64,000 bases of DNA, from contig NZ_JBDZDQ010000003.1 of NCBI RefSeq assembly GCF_040049295.1, positions 372,001 to 436,000 of the forward strand, given 5' to 3'. The notes under the pieces were generated by a model. It saw only the letters and a list, made by a program, of their open reading frames with translations, had not been told where the DNA came from and did no database searches. This document shows, in pieces, positions 52,225 to 62,782 of this stretch (position 1 is its first letter; the number at the start of each line of letters is the position of its first letter). Both the position numbers and the translations under genes were made by a program. Source of the stretch: Sphingomonas sp. KR3-1. GTDB lineage: Bacteria > Pseudomonadota > Alphaproteobacteria > Sphingomonadales > Sphingomonadaceae.

Positions 52225-52656
52225 CTAGCTCCGCCACAGGCAGACGCGGACCGCCTTGCCGACGAAGCAGGCGCCGTCGCGGCGGAGCGTGCCCCACTCC
52301 CCCTCTCCGGCGTGGACGTCGCGGATACCGCTGTTGCCGTAACCGGTCCAATGCCCGTCTTCCGGGAAGACATCGGCCCAATAGTCGGTGGACATCCGGT
52401 CGGCCATGCCCCGCGCTTTAGGGTAATCGATCCCGTCGAAAACCTGGTGCGGGCCGTCGATGTGAAATGCGCCGCCCTTGTAGATGCGATAGCTGCATTT
52501 TCCGGAGATGCGGGTCTGGCCGTCCACCACCAGCAGGCATCGGCCCCACCGCGTGCCTGCCGGCAGGCGGTGCTGTGGTGTGCCGGCGGCGACAGGAGCG
52601 GCCAGCACGGCCAGCGTGGCGGCCAGGGCCAGCCCCAGCGCGCCCAGGCGCCTCAC
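52225..52656 (-). CDS. Small secreted protein with conserved cysteines
   Basis: The 143-residue protein starts at GTG 52656, in a GTGA overlap with the upstream DUF1467 gene. LGALGLALAATLAVLAAPVA is a signal peptide. The mature part is a cysteine-containing beta-like domain (WGRCLLVVDGQTRISGKCSY, DGACFVGKAVRVCLW), probably disulfide bonded. Family unknown. It is coupled to DUF1467 but there is no visible functional link. Confidence 0.8.
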   Translation of the reverse strand: MRRLGALGLALAATLAVLAAPVAAGTPQHRLPAGTRWGRCLLVVDGQTRISGKCSYRIYKGGAFHIDGPHQVFDGIDYPKARGMADRMSTDYWADVFPEDGHWTGYGNSGIRDVHAGEGEWGTLRRDGACFVGKAVRVCLWRS

Positions 52657-52934
52657 CGCGTTTCCGCGGGCAGATGGGCGTACCAGTCGAGCATGTCGGT
52701 GGTGACCCATCCAAAGATGTAGTTGAGGTAGAACAGCGCGAACAGGATCGTCGCCACCACCGTGGTGCGCCTGGCGACCCGTTTGATGTCGAACTCGTGC
52801 GGCGCGCTCGGCGCCTGGCCGGGGATCATCGCCACGCCCGCCTCCTCGCTCGTCTTCACGCCGAAGGGCAGGACGAGGAAGACCGAGAAGGCCCAGAACA
52901 GGAAATAGATGGCGAGCGCGGACTTCCAGGGCAT
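52653..52934 (-). CDS. DUF1467 family membrane protein
   Basis: The 93-residue protein has two transmembrane segments (ALAIYFLFWAFSVFLVLPF and VVATILFALFYLNYIFGWVT) with the conserved PFGVKTSEEAG and GQAPSAPHEFDIKR between them. This is the DUF1467 pattern. ATG 52934 gives the usual family start; ATG 52976 would add a 14-residue leader. It follows rnj with the usual order seen downstream of nuo genes in this group. Confidence 0.88.
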   Translation of the reverse strand: MPWKSALAIYFLFWAFSVFLVLPFGVKTSEEAGVAMIPGQAPSAPHEFDIKRVARRTTVVATILFALFYLNYIFGWVTTDMLDWYAHLPAETR

Positions 52935-52994
52935 GGCGCGGTGATAGGACGGGCGGGCGCGGAACGGAAGCCGCATCCTGAGCTTATCGCCTCG

Positions 52995-53022
52995 CTGATC
53001 CCCGGCGAAAGCCGGGGATCAG
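52995..53022. repeat. GGCCGGGG-type perfect hairpin after rnj
   Basis: CTGATCCCCGGC and GCCGGGGATCAG form a perfect 12-bp stem with a GAAA loop, 15 bases after the rnj stop. No T run follows, so it is better read as a copy of the dispersed palindrome than as a terminator. Confidence 0.7.
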
Positions 53023-53037
53023 TTCGGGCCGGGACGG

Positions 53038-54675
53038 CTATTGCTCGATGATCAGCACATCGACCACCGGCTTCTTGCCGGTGTAGCGCACCGCGGCGCG
53101 GCGCACGCCGAGACGGAGCGTCTCGCGCAGCTTCTCGATATCGCCCTTGCCGTCCTTCTTCACCGCCTCGCGGGCCGCATCGACGGCCTCGGCGATGAAG
53201 TCGTCGCGGTCTTCCTCCACCGGGATGCCCTGGAGCCGGATCTGCGGCTCGCCTGCCAGCTTGCCGTTGCGGATCGCCACCGCGACGCTGATCTGGCCGT
53301 AGAGCGCCACCCGGCGCCGCTCGTTGATCGTGGTGCCGTCGGCGGGGAGGATGATGTCGCCGTCGAGGACGAGCCGGCCGACCGGCGCTTCGCCGATCTT
53401 GTGCGGCTTGCCCGGCGCGAGGCGGATGATGTCGCCATTCACCTGGCGGATCGACTGGGGCACGCCCTGCTCGAGCGCGAAACGCGCCTGCTCGTACATG
53501 TGGCGCACCTCGCCGTGCACCGGCACGACGATCTCGGGGCGGATCCACTTGTACATCTCGGCCAGCTCGGGGCGGCCGGGGTGCCCGGACACGTGGATGA
53601 AGGCCTGGCGATCGGTGATCAGCTCGACGCCTTTCGACGCCAGCGTGTTCATGATCCGCCCGATCGCGATCTCGTTGCCCGGAATCTGGCGCGACGAGAA
53701 CACTACCGTGTCGCCCTCATGCACCTTGAGGACGTGGCTGCCCTCGGCGATGCGGTTGAGCGCGGCGCGCGGCTCGCCCTGGCCTCCGGTAGCGACGATC
53801 AGCACCTTGTGCGGCGGCATCGACATGGCGAGATCGAAGTCGATCGTCTCGGGGAAATCGCGCAGATAGCCGGTCTGCTTGGCGACGCGGATGATCCGGT
53901 CGAGCGAGCGCCCGGCGACGCAGAGCTCGCGCCCCGTGTCGCGCGCGACTTCGCCCAGCGTCTGCAGGCGCGCGGCGTTGGAGGCGAAGGTGGTGACGAG
54001 GACGCGGCCCTTGGCGGCGCCGATGACCTGGTCGAGACCCTCACGCACCGCACCTTCGGAGCCCGAGGCCTCGGGGTTGAACACGTTGGTGCTGTCGCAG
54101 ACCAGCGCGAGCACGCCCTTGTCACCGATCGCGGTCAGCTCGGCCGCGGTCGACGCGCCGCCCAGCGCGGGGCTGTCGTCGAGCTTCCAGTCGCCGGTGT
54201 GGAAGATGTTGCCATAGGGCGTCTCGATCAGGACGGCGTTGCCCTCCGGGATCGAATGGGCGAGCGGCGTGTAGGTGATGCGGAACGGGCCGAGGTTGAA
54301 CGGCCCCTCCTCGTCGACGACGTTGAGCTCGACCTTCTCCTCGATGCCTTCCTCTTCCAGCTTGCCGCGGATCAGCCCCGCGGTGAACGGCGTGGCATAG
54401 AGCGGCACGTCCAGCTCGCCGGCGAGATAGGGCAGCGCGCCGATATGGTCTTCATGACCATGGGTGAGGACGATGCCGATCAGGTCGTCGAGCCGCTCCT
54501 CGATGAACTGGAGGTCGGGCAGGATCACGTCGATGCCGGGATAGTTCGCATCGCCGAAGGTGATGCCGCAATCGACCATCAGCCACTTGCCCTGGCAGCC
54601 ATAGAGATTGACGTTCATGCCGATCTCGCCCGAGCCGCCGAGCGCGAGGAAGAGGAGTTCTTTTTCGGGTTTCAC
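53038..54675 (-). CDS. rnj: Ribonuclease J
   Basis: The 545-residue metallo-beta-lactamase/beta-CASP enzyme starts at GTG 54675. The zinc site is THGHEDHIGA (His72, His74, Asp76, His77) and VDCGITFGD precedes it. Later signature elements are FHTGDWKLD and CDSTNVFNPEASGSE in the beta-CASP region, HVSGHPGRPEL and VPVHGEVRHMYEQARFA. It degrades or processes RNA with both endo- and 5'-exonuclease activity. It lies 13 bases after coaX in a continuous operon. Confidence 0.97.
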   Translation of the reverse strand: MKPEKELLFLALGGSGEIGMNVNLYGCQGKWLMVDCGITFGDANYPGIDVILPDLQFIEERLDDLIGIVLTHGHEDHIGALPYLAGELDVPLYATPFTAGLIRGKLEEEGIEEKVELNVVDEEGPFNLGPFRITYTPLAHSIPEGNAVLIETPYGNIFHTGDWKLDDSPALGGASTAAELTAIGDKGVLALVCDSTNVFNPEASGSEGAVREGLDQVIGAAKGRVLVTTFASNAARLQTLGEVARDTGRELCVAGRSLDRIIRVAKQTGYLRDFPETIDFDLAMSMPPHKVLIVATGGQGEPRAALNRIAEGSHVLKVHEGDTVVFSSRQIPGNEIAIGRIMNTLASKGVELITDRQAFIHVSGHPGRPELAEMYKWIRPEIVVPVHGEVRHMYEQARFALEQGVPQSIRQVNGDIIRLAPGKPHKIGEAPVGRLVLDGDIILPADGTTINERRRVALYGQISVAVAIRNGKLAGEPQIRLQGIPVEEDRDDFIAEAVDAAREAVKKDGKGDIEKLRETLRLGVRRAAVRYTGKKPVVDVLIIEQ

Positions 54676-54688
54676 TTGGTTTCCTCGG

Positions 54689-55462
54689 TCAACGGCTGCG
54701 TTCCCACAGCATCGCCAACCCTTGAATGGTCAGATCGGGTTCAATGACGTCGAATACGTCGGTTTGCTTTTCGAACAGCACGGCGAGGCCGCCGGTGGCG
54801 ATCACTTTGACGGGGCGGCCGATCTCGGCCTTCATCCGCGCGACCAGCCCCTCGATCATGGCGATATAGCCCCAATAGATGCCGATGTGCATCTGGTCGA
54901 CCGTGTTGCGGCCGATCACGCTGGTGGTGGCGGGCGCGGTGATCGCGATGCGCGGCAGCTTGGCGGCGGCGGTGACCAGCGCATCCAGGGACAGGTTGAT
55001 GCCGGGGGCGATGATCCCGCCCTTGTAGGCGCCGCGATAGTCGACCAGCTCGAAGGTGGTGGCGGTACCGAAATCGATGATGATCAGATCGCCCGAATGG
55101 CGGGCATGGCCGGCGATCATGTTGAGCGCGCGGTCGGCGCCCAGCCCCTGCGGCTCCTCGACATCGAGCGGGAAGCCCCATTCGGCCCTGCCTTGGCCGG
55201 CGATCACTGCATCGGTCTTGAAATATTTGCTGCTCAGCACCTGGAGATTGTGGAGCGCACGCGGCACCACCGTGCCGATGATCACGCCGGTCACGTCGGC
55301 GCGGTCATAGCCCTCGAGGCTGAGCAGCTGGCTGAGCCACACGGCATATTCGTCTGCCGTGCGCCGCGGATCGGTGGCGATGCGCCAGCGCGCGCGGATC
55401 TCGCCGCTGTCGAGCAGGGCGAAGACGACATTGGTGTTGCCGGCATCGATCGCGAGCAGCAT
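54689..55462 (-). CDS. coaX: Type III pantothenate kinase
   Basis: The 257-residue enzyme makes 4'-phosphopantothenate in coenzyme A synthesis. It starts [20 protein letters not shown], with the phosphate-1 loop DAGNTN. Next come [14 protein letters not shown] and the catalytic segment [14 protein letters not shown], then a late [20 protein letters not shown]. The ATG at 55462 is right after birA; the longer frame upstream belongs to an overlapping phase and is not used. Confidence 0.96.
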   Translation of the reverse strand: MLLAIDAGNTNVVFALLDSGEIRARWRIATDPRRTADEYAVWLSQLLSLEGYDRADVTGVIIGTVVPRALHNLQVLSSKYFKTDAVIAGQGRAEWGFPLDVEEPQGLGADRALNMIAGHARHSGDLIIIDFGTATTFELVDYRGAYKGGIIAPGINLSLDALVTAAAKLPRIAITAPATTSVIGRNTVDQMHIGIYWGYIAMIEGLVARMKAEIGRPVKVIATGGLAVLFEKQTDVFDVIEPDLTIQGLAMLWERSR

Positions 55463-55473
55463 TTCCGGGCCTC

Positions 55474-56244
55474 TCAGAGCAGGAACACGTCGGCGGCGTG
55501 AATGACATGGCTGGTGCCATCGGCCAAGCGAAGGATGAGCGCGCCCTCGCTGTCGAGCCCGCCGAACAGCCCGTCGAGGCTGGTGCCGTCCGCCAGGCGG
55601 GCGGTGAGCGCGGTGTCTACGGGGTGCGCCCGGGCGAGCCAGCGCTCGCGGACCGGGGCGATGCCGTCGCGCCAGCGCGAGACCCAGCGGGCGAAGCTCT
55701 CGGCCAGGGTCTCGGCGAAGAGCTGGGGATCGGGGGTTACACCGTAAGCGGCCAAGCTGGTCGCCAGGCGATCCAGATCTTCGGGATGATGGGCCAGATT
55801 GACGCCGAAACCGAGGATGACGGCGCCCTCTACCCGCTCGAGCAGGATTCCAGACAGTTTCGCGCCGTCGATCAAAACATCGTTGGGCCATTTCAGCATG
55901 GGTTCTCCCCGGCGAAGGCCGGGGCCCAGACTTGCAGTCTGGGAAGCTGAGGCTGGGCCCCGGCCTTGGCCGGGGAAAAGGAAGGTCGAGACCGTCTCTT
56001 CCAGCGCCACCGCGGCGACCAGCGCCAGCGTAGCGGGAGAAGGCTCCCCTGCCCGCGTCCGCACCAGCGTCGAGACGTAGAGATTGCCGGGTGGCGACTG
56101 CCAGGCGCGGCCCTGGCGGCCCTTGCCCGCGGTCTGGCGCTCGGCTCTCAGCCAGATGCCCTCGCCCGCCCCGTTACGGGCGAGCTCGGCCATGTCCGCA
56201 TTGGTGGATCCCGTCTCGGCGACGGTCCGGACCGTGGCGGTCAG
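55474..56244 (-). CDS. birA: Biotin--[acetyl-CoA-carboxylase] ligase with in-frame palindrome
   Basis: The 256-residue enzyme attaches biotin to the carboxylase carrier protein. [41 protein letters not shown] and [10 protein letters not shown] are the BirA catalytic motifs. There is no N-terminal DNA-binding domain, so it is a short, non-repressor form. No ATG, GTG or TTG exists upstream of TGSTN in this frame; the best start is CTG at 56244 in a CTGA overlap with the nuoN stop. A palindromic element (55907-55975) adds about 25 residues at positions 90-113, before the KWPND motif. Confidence 0.93.
   Translation of the reverse strand: MTATVRTVAETGSTNADMAELARNGAGEGIWLRAERQTAGKGRQGRAWQSPPGNLYVSTLVRTRAGEPSPATLALVAAVALEETVSTFLFPGQGRGPASASQTASLGPGLRRGEPMLKWPNDVLIDGAKLSGILLERVEGAVILGFGVNLAHHPEDLDRLATSLAAYGVTPDPQLFAETLAESFARWVSRWRDGIAPVRERWLARAHPVDTALTARLADGTSLDGLFGGLDSEGALILRLADGTSHVIHAADVFLL
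55907..55975. repeat. GGCCGGGG palindromic element inside birA
   Basis: CCCCGGCGAAGGCCGGGG at the left end and CCCCGGCCTTGGCCGGGG at the right end (55958-55975) form a large hairpin, with an inner CAGACTTGCAGTCTG. The segment is open in the birA frame and is absent from the expected loop between the helix and the KWPND strand. The core matches the intergenic copies at 9361, 29601 and 53000. Confidence 0.8.
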
Positions 56245-57689
56245 AACAGCGCCTTCGCGGCGGCTGCGGTCCAGACTTCGAGATAGCCCAGCAGCGGCCA
56301 GCCCAGCGGTGAGATCGCCACCGCGGCCACCGTCAGCAGCACGCCTTCGACCGGATCGATCCGGCCCGGGAACGCCGGCGCAGGCTCGTCGAAATACATC
56401 ACCTTGATGATGCGCAGATAATAGAAGGCGCCGATCGTCGAGGCAGCGGCGGCAACCGCGGCGAAGATGTACAGGCCGGCATGCACTGCCGCCAGGAACA
56501 CCTGCAGCTTGGCGAAGAAGCCGAGCAGCGGCGGGATGCCGGCGAGGCTGAACATGAAGATCGCCAGCGCCACCGCCAGGCCCGGCCGCGTGCGCGACAT
56601 GCCGGCCAGGCTGTCGATCGTCTCGACCGGGCGGCCCTCGTCGTCGCGCATCTGGAGCACGACCAGGAAGCTGCCCAACGTCATCACCACATAGATCGCG
56701 ATGTAGTACATCACGCTCGACACGCCCGCCTCGCCTCCGGCGGCGAGGCCGACCAGCGCGAAGCCGACATTGGCGATCGACGAGTAAGCGAGCAGCCGCT
56801 TGATGTTGCTCTGGCGGACCGCTGCGACCGAGCCGAAGACGATCGAGGCGAGCGAGGCGAAGATCACGATCTGGCGCCAGTCGGCGATCGCCGGACCCAT
56901 CGCGTCGATCGCGACGCGGGTGGCGAGCGCGACCGCGGCGACCTTGGGCGCCGAGGCGAAGAAGGCGGTGACCGGAGTCGGCGCGCCCTCGTAGACGTCC
57001 GGCGTCCACATGTGGAACGGCACGGCCGACATCTTGAAGGCGAGGCCGGCGAAGACGAACACCAGGCCGAACAGCAGCCCGGTCTTCTGGTCGCCCGACG
57101 CATAGGCGTCGGCAATGCCCGAGAACAGCGTGGTGCCCGAGAAGCCGTACACCAGGCTGATGCCGTAGAGCAGGATGCCCGAGGCGAGCGCGCCGAGGAC
57201 GAAGTATTTCAGGCCTGCCTCCGCCGAGCGCGCGTCACGCCGCATGAAGCTGGCGAGGATGTACGCCGAGAGGCTCTGCAGCTCGAGGCCGACATAGAGG
57301 CTCATCATGTCGCCCGCCGAGACCATCATGCCCATGCCGGCTGCCGAGAGCAGGATCAGCACCGGGTATTCCGGGCGCAGGTCGTCGCCGGAGGTCTGCT
57401 GGAAGAAGCGCGGCGCGATCAGGATCGAGACGCCGGCGGCGAGGAAGATCAGCGCCTTGGCGAAGGCGGCGAACATGTCGGGCTTGTAGAGCCCGCCGAA
57501 CGCCTCGCCACCCGCCGATGCCGGGCCGGCCAGCGCGATGCCCGCGCCGATCAGCACCGCCACCGCGGTCCAGCTCACCAGCCGGGTCGACTGGGCACCG
57601 CCCCAGGCGGCGACGAGCATGAGGAGGATGGCACCGACCGCGAGGATCACCTCGGGAAGCGACATCATCAATTGGAGCGAATAGTTCAT
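56241..57689 (-). CDS. nuoN: NADH-quinone oxidoreductase subunit N
   Basis: The 482-residue antiporter-like membrane subunit of complex I has about 14 transmembrane helices. YVGLELQSLSAYILAS, HMWTPDVYEGAPTPVTAFFA and RLLAYSSIANVGFALVGLA are conserved. It contributes to proton pumping. Its ATG shares a base with the nuoM stop, and its TGA overlaps the CTG of birA. Confidence 0.98.
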   Translation of the reverse strand: MNYSLQLMMSLPEVILAVGAILLMLVAAWGGAQSTRLVSWTAVAVLIGAGIALAGPASAGGEAFGGLYKPDMFAAFAKALIFLAAGVSILIAPRFFQQTSGDDLRPEYPVLILLSAAGMGMMVSAGDMMSLYVGLELQSLSAYILASFMRRDARSAEAGLKYFVLGALASGILLYGISLVYGFSGTTLFSGIADAYASGDQKTGLLFGLVFVFAGLAFKMSAVPFHMWTPDVYEGAPTPVTAFFASAPKVAAVALATRVAIDAMGPAIADWRQIVIFASLASIVFGSVAAVRQSNIKRLLAYSSIANVGFALVGLAAGGEAGVSSVMYYIAIYVVMTLGSFLVVLQMRDDEGRPVETIDSLAGMSRTRPGLAVALAIFMFSLAGIPPLLGFFAKLQVFLAAVHAGLYIFAAVAAAASTIGAFYYLRIIKVMYFDEPAPAFPGRIDPVEGVLLTVAAVAISPLGWPLLGYLEVWTAAAAKALF

Positions 57690-59257
57690 CAGTGCGCCTC
57701 CCCGTGCGCAACAGGGGCAGCGGCGTGTTCGCCATTAGCAACAGGCGCGGGCTTGCCGAGGGTCGGCAGCGAGTCACCGGCAGGGGCGGCACGCTCGAGG
57801 CGCGCGACCAGCCGCTCCACGTCGCCGCGCATCGGCTTCATGAAGCTCTCCGGATAGACGCCCATCCACAAAGTGACCGCGGCAAGAGCGCCCAGCATCG
57901 CGAACTCGCGCAGGTCGAGATCGGGCATCGCCTTCACATCGTCCTTGGTGAGATCGCCGAAGGCGACGCGGCGATAGAGGTACAGCATGTACGCGGCGCC
58001 CAGAATGATGCCGGTGGTGCCGAGCAGCGCGTAGAGCGTCGAGACCTGGTACAGGCCAGCAAGGCTCAGAAACTCGCCGATGAAGTTGCTGGTGCCCGGC
58101 AGGCCGACCGAGGCCATGGTGAACAGCAGGAACAGCACGGCGTAGCGCGGCATGTTGATCGCGAGGCCGCCATAACGGTCGATCTCGCGGGTGTGCAGGC
58201 GGTCATAGATCACGCCGACGCACAAGAAGAGCGCGCCCGAGACCAGGCCGTGGCCCAGCATCACCATCATCGAGCCCTCGATGCCCTGCGCGTTGAACGC
58301 GAACAGGCCGAAGGTGACGATCGCCATGTGCGCGACCGACGAATAGGCGATGAGCTTCTTCATGTCGCTCTGCACGAGCGCGACCAGCGAAGTGTAGACC
58401 ACCGCGACCGCCGACAGGCCGAACACCAGCCAGATGAACTGGGCCGAGGCTTCGGGGAACATCGGCAGCGAGAAGCGCAGGAAGCCATAGCCGCCGAGCT
58501 TCAGCAGCACGCCCGCCAGGATCACCGAACCTGCGGTGGGCGCCTGCACGTGCGCATCGGGAAGCCAGGTGTGGACCGGCCACATCGGCATCTTCACCGC
58601 GAACGAGGCGAAGAAGGCCAGCCATAGCCATGTCTGGACATGCGCCGGGAAGTCGTGCGCCATCAGCGCCGGGATCGACGTCGTGCCGGTGGTCAGGATC
58701 ATGTAGATGATCGCGATCAGCATCAGCAGCGAGCCGAGCAGCGTGTACAGGAAGAACTTGTACGACGCGTAGATGCGGTTGGCGCCGCCCCAGATGCCGA
58801 TGATCAGGAACATCGGGATCAGGCCGCCTTCGAAGAAGACGTAGAACAGCATCAGGTCCTGCGCCGCGAAGGTGCCGATCATCAGCACTTCGGTGGCGAG
58901 GAACGCGGCCATGTACTCGGGCACGCGCTTGGTGATCGAGAGCCAGCTCGCCCCGATGCAGATCGGCATCAGGAAGACCGAGAGCAGGATCAGCAGCAGC
59001 GCGAAGCCGTCGATGCCCAGCGCCCAGGCGAACTCGGCGCTGCCGATGCCGAACAGGCGGACATGCTCGACGAACTGCCATTGCTGGGCAGCGTCGCCGG
59101 TCTGGAAGTTCGCCCAGAGCAGCATGCCCAGCGCGAAATCGACCAGGGTGGCGAGCAGCGCGACCCAGCGGGCCGCCTGCGCGTTCAGGAACAGGCAGGC
59201 GACCGCGGCAATCGCGGGCACCGCCAGCATGACGGTGAGGATCGGGAAGCCGCTCAT
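57689..59257 (-). CDS. nuoM: NADH-quinone oxidoreductase subunit M
   Basis: The 522-residue antiporter-like subunit has [20 protein letters not shown] with the proton-channel glutamate, then [20 protein letters not shown] and [19 protein letters not shown]. It starts in an ATGA overlap with nuoL. The tail is Ala/His rich. Confidence 0.98.
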   Translation of the reverse strand: MSGFPILTVMLAVPAIAAVACLFLNAQAARWVALLATLVDFALGMLLWANFQTGDAAQQWQFVEHVRLFGIGSAEFAWALGIDGFALLLILLSVFLMPICIGASWLSITKRVPEYMAAFLATEVLMIGTFAAQDLMLFYVFFEGGLIPMFLIIGIWGGANRIYASYKFFLYTLLGSLLMLIAIIYMILTTGTTSIPALMAHDFPAHVQTWLWLAFFASFAVKMPMWPVHTWLPDAHVQAPTAGSVILAGVLLKLGGYGFLRFSLPMFPEASAQFIWLVFGLSAVAVVYTSLVALVQSDMKKLIAYSSVAHMAIVTFGLFAFNAQGIEGSMMVMLGHGLVSGALFLCVGVIYDRLHTREIDRYGGLAINMPRYAVLFLLFTMASVGLPGTSNFIGEFLSLAGLYQVSTLYALLGTTGIILGAAYMLYLYRRVAFGDLTKDDVKAMPDLDLREFAMLGALAAVTLWMGVYPESFMKPMRGDVERLVARLERAAPAGDSLPTLGKPAPVANGEHAAAPVAHGEAH

Positions 59258-61350
59258 CGCGCGATCACCCAGGTCAGTGCGGCAGTGAGGCCGATCAGCA
59301 TGATGAAGGCATAGGCGTAGACATATCCGGATTGCAGCCTGGCGGCGCCGACGCTGCCGAGCTGGACGACCTTGGCGACACCATTGGGGCCGAACCGGTC
59401 GATCGTGGCTTCGTCACCCTTCTTCCAGAACAGGCGGCCGATCGCGAAGGCGGGGCGCACGAACAGGAAGTTGTAGAGCTCGTCGAAATACCACTTGTTG
59501 AGCGAGAAGAGGTAGAGCGGGCGGAACGCCTCGGCGAACTTCGCGGGGAAGTCCGGCGACACGATGTACGCGCCGTATGCAATCGCCAGGCCGCTCAGCA
59601 TCGCGATCGTCGCGCTGAGCTTCACCCACACCGGCACCAGGTGCATGTTGTGCATCAGGTGTTCGTTGAAGGCGACGGCGCCGTGCCAATAGCTCTCGCC
59701 TGCCGTCGGCTCGATAAAGAAGCCGTGGAAGACGAAGCCGGCGGCAACCGCGCCGACCGAGAGGATCAGCAGCGGGATCAGCATTACCCACGGGCTCTCG
59801 TGCGGATGATAGCCCGCAGTGCCCTCATGGCCATGATCGTGCAGGATCTCGTCGGCGGTCGGCGTGTGGCCGGCATCCTCTGCGGCGGGTGCATCGTCAT
59901 GGGTATGACCGTGATCGTCATGGCCGTGGCCATGCGCATCGTGGACGGCATGCTGGATATGCTCCGAGCCTGCCCAGCGCGGCTTGCCGTGGAAGGTCAG
60001 GAACACCACGCGCCAGCTGTAGAAGCTGGTAAGCAGCGCGACGAACACGCCGACCCAGAAGGCGCTGGTCTGGCCAGCAGCCCAGCTCGCTTCGATGATC
60101 GCGTCCTTCGAGTGGAAGCCGGCGAAACCGAAAGCGGTGTTGCCGAAGATGCCGGGGATGCCGACGCCGGTGATCGCGAGCGTGCCCGCCATCATCGTCC
60201 AGTAGGTCACCGGGATCTTCTTCCACAGGCCGCCATAGTAGCGCATGTCCTGCTCGTGGTGCATCGCATGGATCACCGAGCCGGCACCGAGGAACAGCAG
60301 CGCCTTGAAGAAGGCGTGCGTGAACAGGTGGAACATCGCCGCGCCGTACGCGCCGACGCCGGCGGCGAAGAACATGTAGCCGAGCTGCGAGCAGGTCGAA
60401 TAGGCGATGACGCGCTTGATGTCGGTCTGCGTCGTGCCGACCGTTGCGGCGAAGAAGCAGGTCGCGGCGCCGACGAAGGTCACCACGCCGAGCGCGACCT
60501 GGCTCTGCTCGAACATCGGCGACATGCGGCAGACCATGAACACGCCGGCGGTCACCATGGTCGCGGCGTGGATCAGCGCCGACACCGGGGTCGGGCCTTC
60601 CATCGCGTCCGGAAGCCAGGTGTGCAGACCGAGCTGCGCCGACTTGCCCATCGCACCGACGAACAGCAGCAGGCAGAGCACCGTCATCGTGTCGAAGCGG
60701 TGGCCGAGGAAGCCGATGGTCGAGCCGTGCATGCCGGGCGCGGCGGAGAGGATCGTCGGGATGTCGATCGTGCCGAACACCAGATAGGTGCCGAAGATGC
60801 CGAGCATGAAGCCGAGGTCACCGACGCGGTTGACCACGAAGGCCTTGATCGCGGCGGCATTGGCACTCGGCTTGCGGAACCAGAAGCCGATCAGGAGGTA
60901 GGACGCGAGGCCCACGCCCTCCCAGCCGAAGAACATCTGGACCAGGTTGTTCGCGGTCACGAGCATCAGCATCGCGAAGGTGAACAGCGAGAGATAGGCG
61001 AAGAAGCGCGGCTGATCCGGCTCCTCGCTCATATAGCCCCAGCTATAGAGGTGGACGAGCGCCGAGACGCTGGTCACCACCACGAGCATCACCGCGGTCA
61101 GGCTGTCGACGCGCAGAGCCCAGTCGACCTGCATCGAGCCGCTCAGCATCCAGGTGAACACCGGCGAGATCGTCGGCTCGGCATGGCCGCCGAGATAGCT
61201 CAGGAAGATCGGCCAGCTCAGCGCGCAGGCGAGGAACAGCGACCCCGTGGTGATCACCTTGGGGAAGGTCTTGCCGAACGCCTTGTTCGAAAGCCCGGCT
61301 ACCGCCGCCGCGAGCAGCGGCAGGCCTACGATGAAATAGATCGCCGACAT
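59254..61350 (-). CDS. nuoL: NADH-quinone oxidoreductase subunit L
   Basis: The 698-residue protein is the largest antiporter-like subunit, with the long lateral helix at the C-terminal end. [39 protein letters not shown] and [18 protein letters not shown] are conserved. Residues about 460-522 form a loop unusually rich in His and Asp ([17 protein letters not shown] and LHDHGHEG), a possible metal-binding insertion. It overlaps nuoM by four bases. Confidence 0.98.
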   Translation of the reverse strand: MSAIYFIVGLPLLAAAVAGLSNKAFGKTFPKVITTGSLFLACALSWPIFLSYLGGHAEPTISPVFTWMLSGSMQVDWALRVDSLTAVMLVVVTSVSALVHLYSWGYMSEEPDQPRFFAYLSLFTFAMLMLVTANNLVQMFFGWEGVGLASYLLIGFWFRKPSANAAAIKAFVVNRVGDLGFMLGIFGTYLVFGTIDIPTILSAAPGMHGSTIGFLGHRFDTMTVLCLLLFVGAMGKSAQLGLHTWLPDAMEGPTPVSALIHAATMVTAGVFMVCRMSPMFEQSQVALGVVTFVGAATCFFAATVGTTQTDIKRVIAYSTCSQLGYMFFAAGVGAYGAAMFHLFTHAFFKALLFLGAGSVIHAMHHEQDMRYYGGLWKKIPVTYWTMMAGTLAITGVGIPGIFGNTAFGFAGFHSKDAIIEASWAAGQTSAFWVGVFVALLTSFYSWRVVFLTFHGKPRWAGSEHIQHAVHDAHGHGHDDHGHTHDDAPAAEDAGHTPTADEILHDHGHEGTAGYHPHESPWVMLIPLLILSVGAVAAGFVFHGFFIEPTAGESYWHGAVAFNEHLMHNMHLVPVWVKLSATIAMLSGLAIAYGAYIVSPDFPAKFAEAFRPLYLFSLNKWYFDELYNFLFVRPAFAIGRLFWKKGDEATIDRFGPNGVAKVVQLGSVGAARLQSGYVYAYAFIMLIGLTAALTWVIAR

Positions 61351-61655
61351 CAGCCCTTCATCCGATTGACGTCTTCGACCGAGATCGTGCCGCGGCCGCG
61401 GAAGTAGATAACGAGAATGGCGAGGCCGATCGCGGCCTCACCGGCAGCGACGGTGAGCACGAACATCGCGAAGACCTGGCCGACCAGGTCGTGCAGCGCG
61501 TTCGAGAACGCCACGAGGTTCAGGTTCACGCTCAGCAGGATCAGCTCGATCGCCATCAGGATGACAATGAGGTTCTTGCGGTTCATGAAGATGCCGAGCA
61601 CGCCCAGCGTGAACAGGATCGCCGAGACGACGAGATAGTGCGTGAGGGTGATCAC
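61350..61655 (-). CDS. nuoK: NADH-quinone oxidoreductase subunit K
   Basis: The 101-residue protein has three transmembrane helices. [20 protein letters not shown] contains the conserved glutamate and [18 protein letters not shown] the second. It begins at GTG 61655 in a GTGA overlap with nuoJ. Confidence 0.98.
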   Translation of the reverse strand: MITLTHYLVVSAILFTLGVLGIFMNRKNLIVILMAIELILLSVNLNLVAFSNALHDLVGQVFAMFVLTVAAGEAAIGLAILVIYFRGRGTISVEDVNRMKG

Positions 61656-62263
61656 AGCTCGACCCCCTGCCCGACCGGATGGTTCACGTTGCGGGTAGCG
61701 TCCTTGGCGCGGCGTTGGACCTGGCGGCTGATGTTCTGCGGCTTGACATCGGTGCGCGGGCGCAGCGTCAGAACGATCGCGCCGATCATCGCGACGAGCA
61801 GCACCAGGCCGGCGCCCTCGAACACGAACAAATAGCGCGAATAGAGCAGATGGCCGATCGCTTCGATGTTGGGCACGGCGGCATCGACGGGGGCGATGCG
61901 CCGGCCGAGCTGCAGCGTGCCGGCGCTATAGGCGCCCGCCGCGACGATGATCTCGGCAGCCAGCGCGATCGCCAGCGCGAAGCCCACCGCGGCATAGCGC
62001 ATCACGCCGGCACGCAGCTCCGCGAAGTCGATGTTGAGCATCATCACCACGAACAGGAACAGCACGGCGACCGCGCCGACATAGACGATGACGAGGAGCA
62101 TCGCGATGAACTCGGCATTGGCGAGCACCATCAGCCCGGCGGCGTTGAAGAACGCCAGGATGAGCCACAGCACGCTGTGCACCGGGTTGCGCGACAGGAT
62201 CGTCATGAGCCCGGAGGCACACACGACGATCGCGAACAGGAAAAAGGCGAGGATCTGGATCAC
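61652..62263 (-). CDS. nuoJ: NADH-quinone oxidoreductase subunit J
   Basis: The 203-residue protein has five transmembrane helices. [40 protein letters not shown] and [18 protein letters not shown] are typical. It starts at GTG 62263, 33 bases after nuoI. Confidence 0.97.
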   Translation of the reverse strand: MIQILAFFLFAIVVCASGLMTILSRNPVHSVLWLILAFFNAAGLMVLANAEFIAMLLVIVYVGAVAVLFLFVVMMLNIDFAELRAGVMRYAAVGFALAIALAAEIIVAAGAYSAGTLQLGRRIAPVDAAVPNIEAIGHLLYSRYLFVFEGAGLVLLVAMIGAIVLTLRPRTDVKPQNISRQVQRRAKDATRNVNHPVGQGVEL

Positions 62264-62296
62264 GGAATCGGACAGCCCCTGTAAGTTGGCGTGCGC

Positions 62297-62782
62297 TTAA
62301 CGGTACGGTGCATCGGCGGCAAGGTTCGCGGCGATGGCGCGCTCCCAGCGGTCACCGTTCTCGAGCAGCTTCTCCTTCTGGTAGATCAGCTCCTCGCGGG
62401 TCTCGGTGGCGAACTCGAAGTTCGGGCCCTCGACGATCGCATCGACCGGGCAGGCCTCCTGGCACAGGCCGCAATAGATGCACTTGGTCATGTCGATGTC
62501 GTAGCGCGTGGTGCGGCGGCTACCGTCCTCGCGCGGCTCGGCCTCGATCGTGATCGCCAGCGCCGGGCAGACCGCCTCGCACAGCTTGCACGCGATGCAG
62601 CGCTCTTCGCCGTTCGGATAGCGGCGCAACGCGTGCTCGCCGCGGAAACGGGGCGAGATCGGGTTCTTCTCGTAGGGATAGTTGATCGTCGCCTTGGGCT
62701 TGAAGAAATACTTCAAGGTCAGCGCGTGCGCCTTGATGAACTCCCAGAGGGTCCAGGTGCGGATGAAATGGGCGACGTTCAC
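62297..62782 (-). CDS. nuoI: NADH-quinone oxidoreductase subunit I
   Basis: The 161-residue peripheral-arm subunit carries two 4Fe-4S clusters: [16 protein letters not shown] and [16 protein letters not shown], which form clusters N6a and N6b. It starts at GTG 62782 in a GTGA overlap with nuoH. Confidence 0.98.
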   Translation of the reverse strand: MNVAHFIRTWTLWEFIKAHALTLKYFFKPKATINYPYEKNPISPRFRGEHALRRYPNGEERCIACKLCEAVCPALAITIEAEPREDGSRRTTRYDIDMTKCIYCGLCQEACPVDAIVEGPNFEFATETREELIYQKEKLLENGDRWERAIAANLAADAPYR

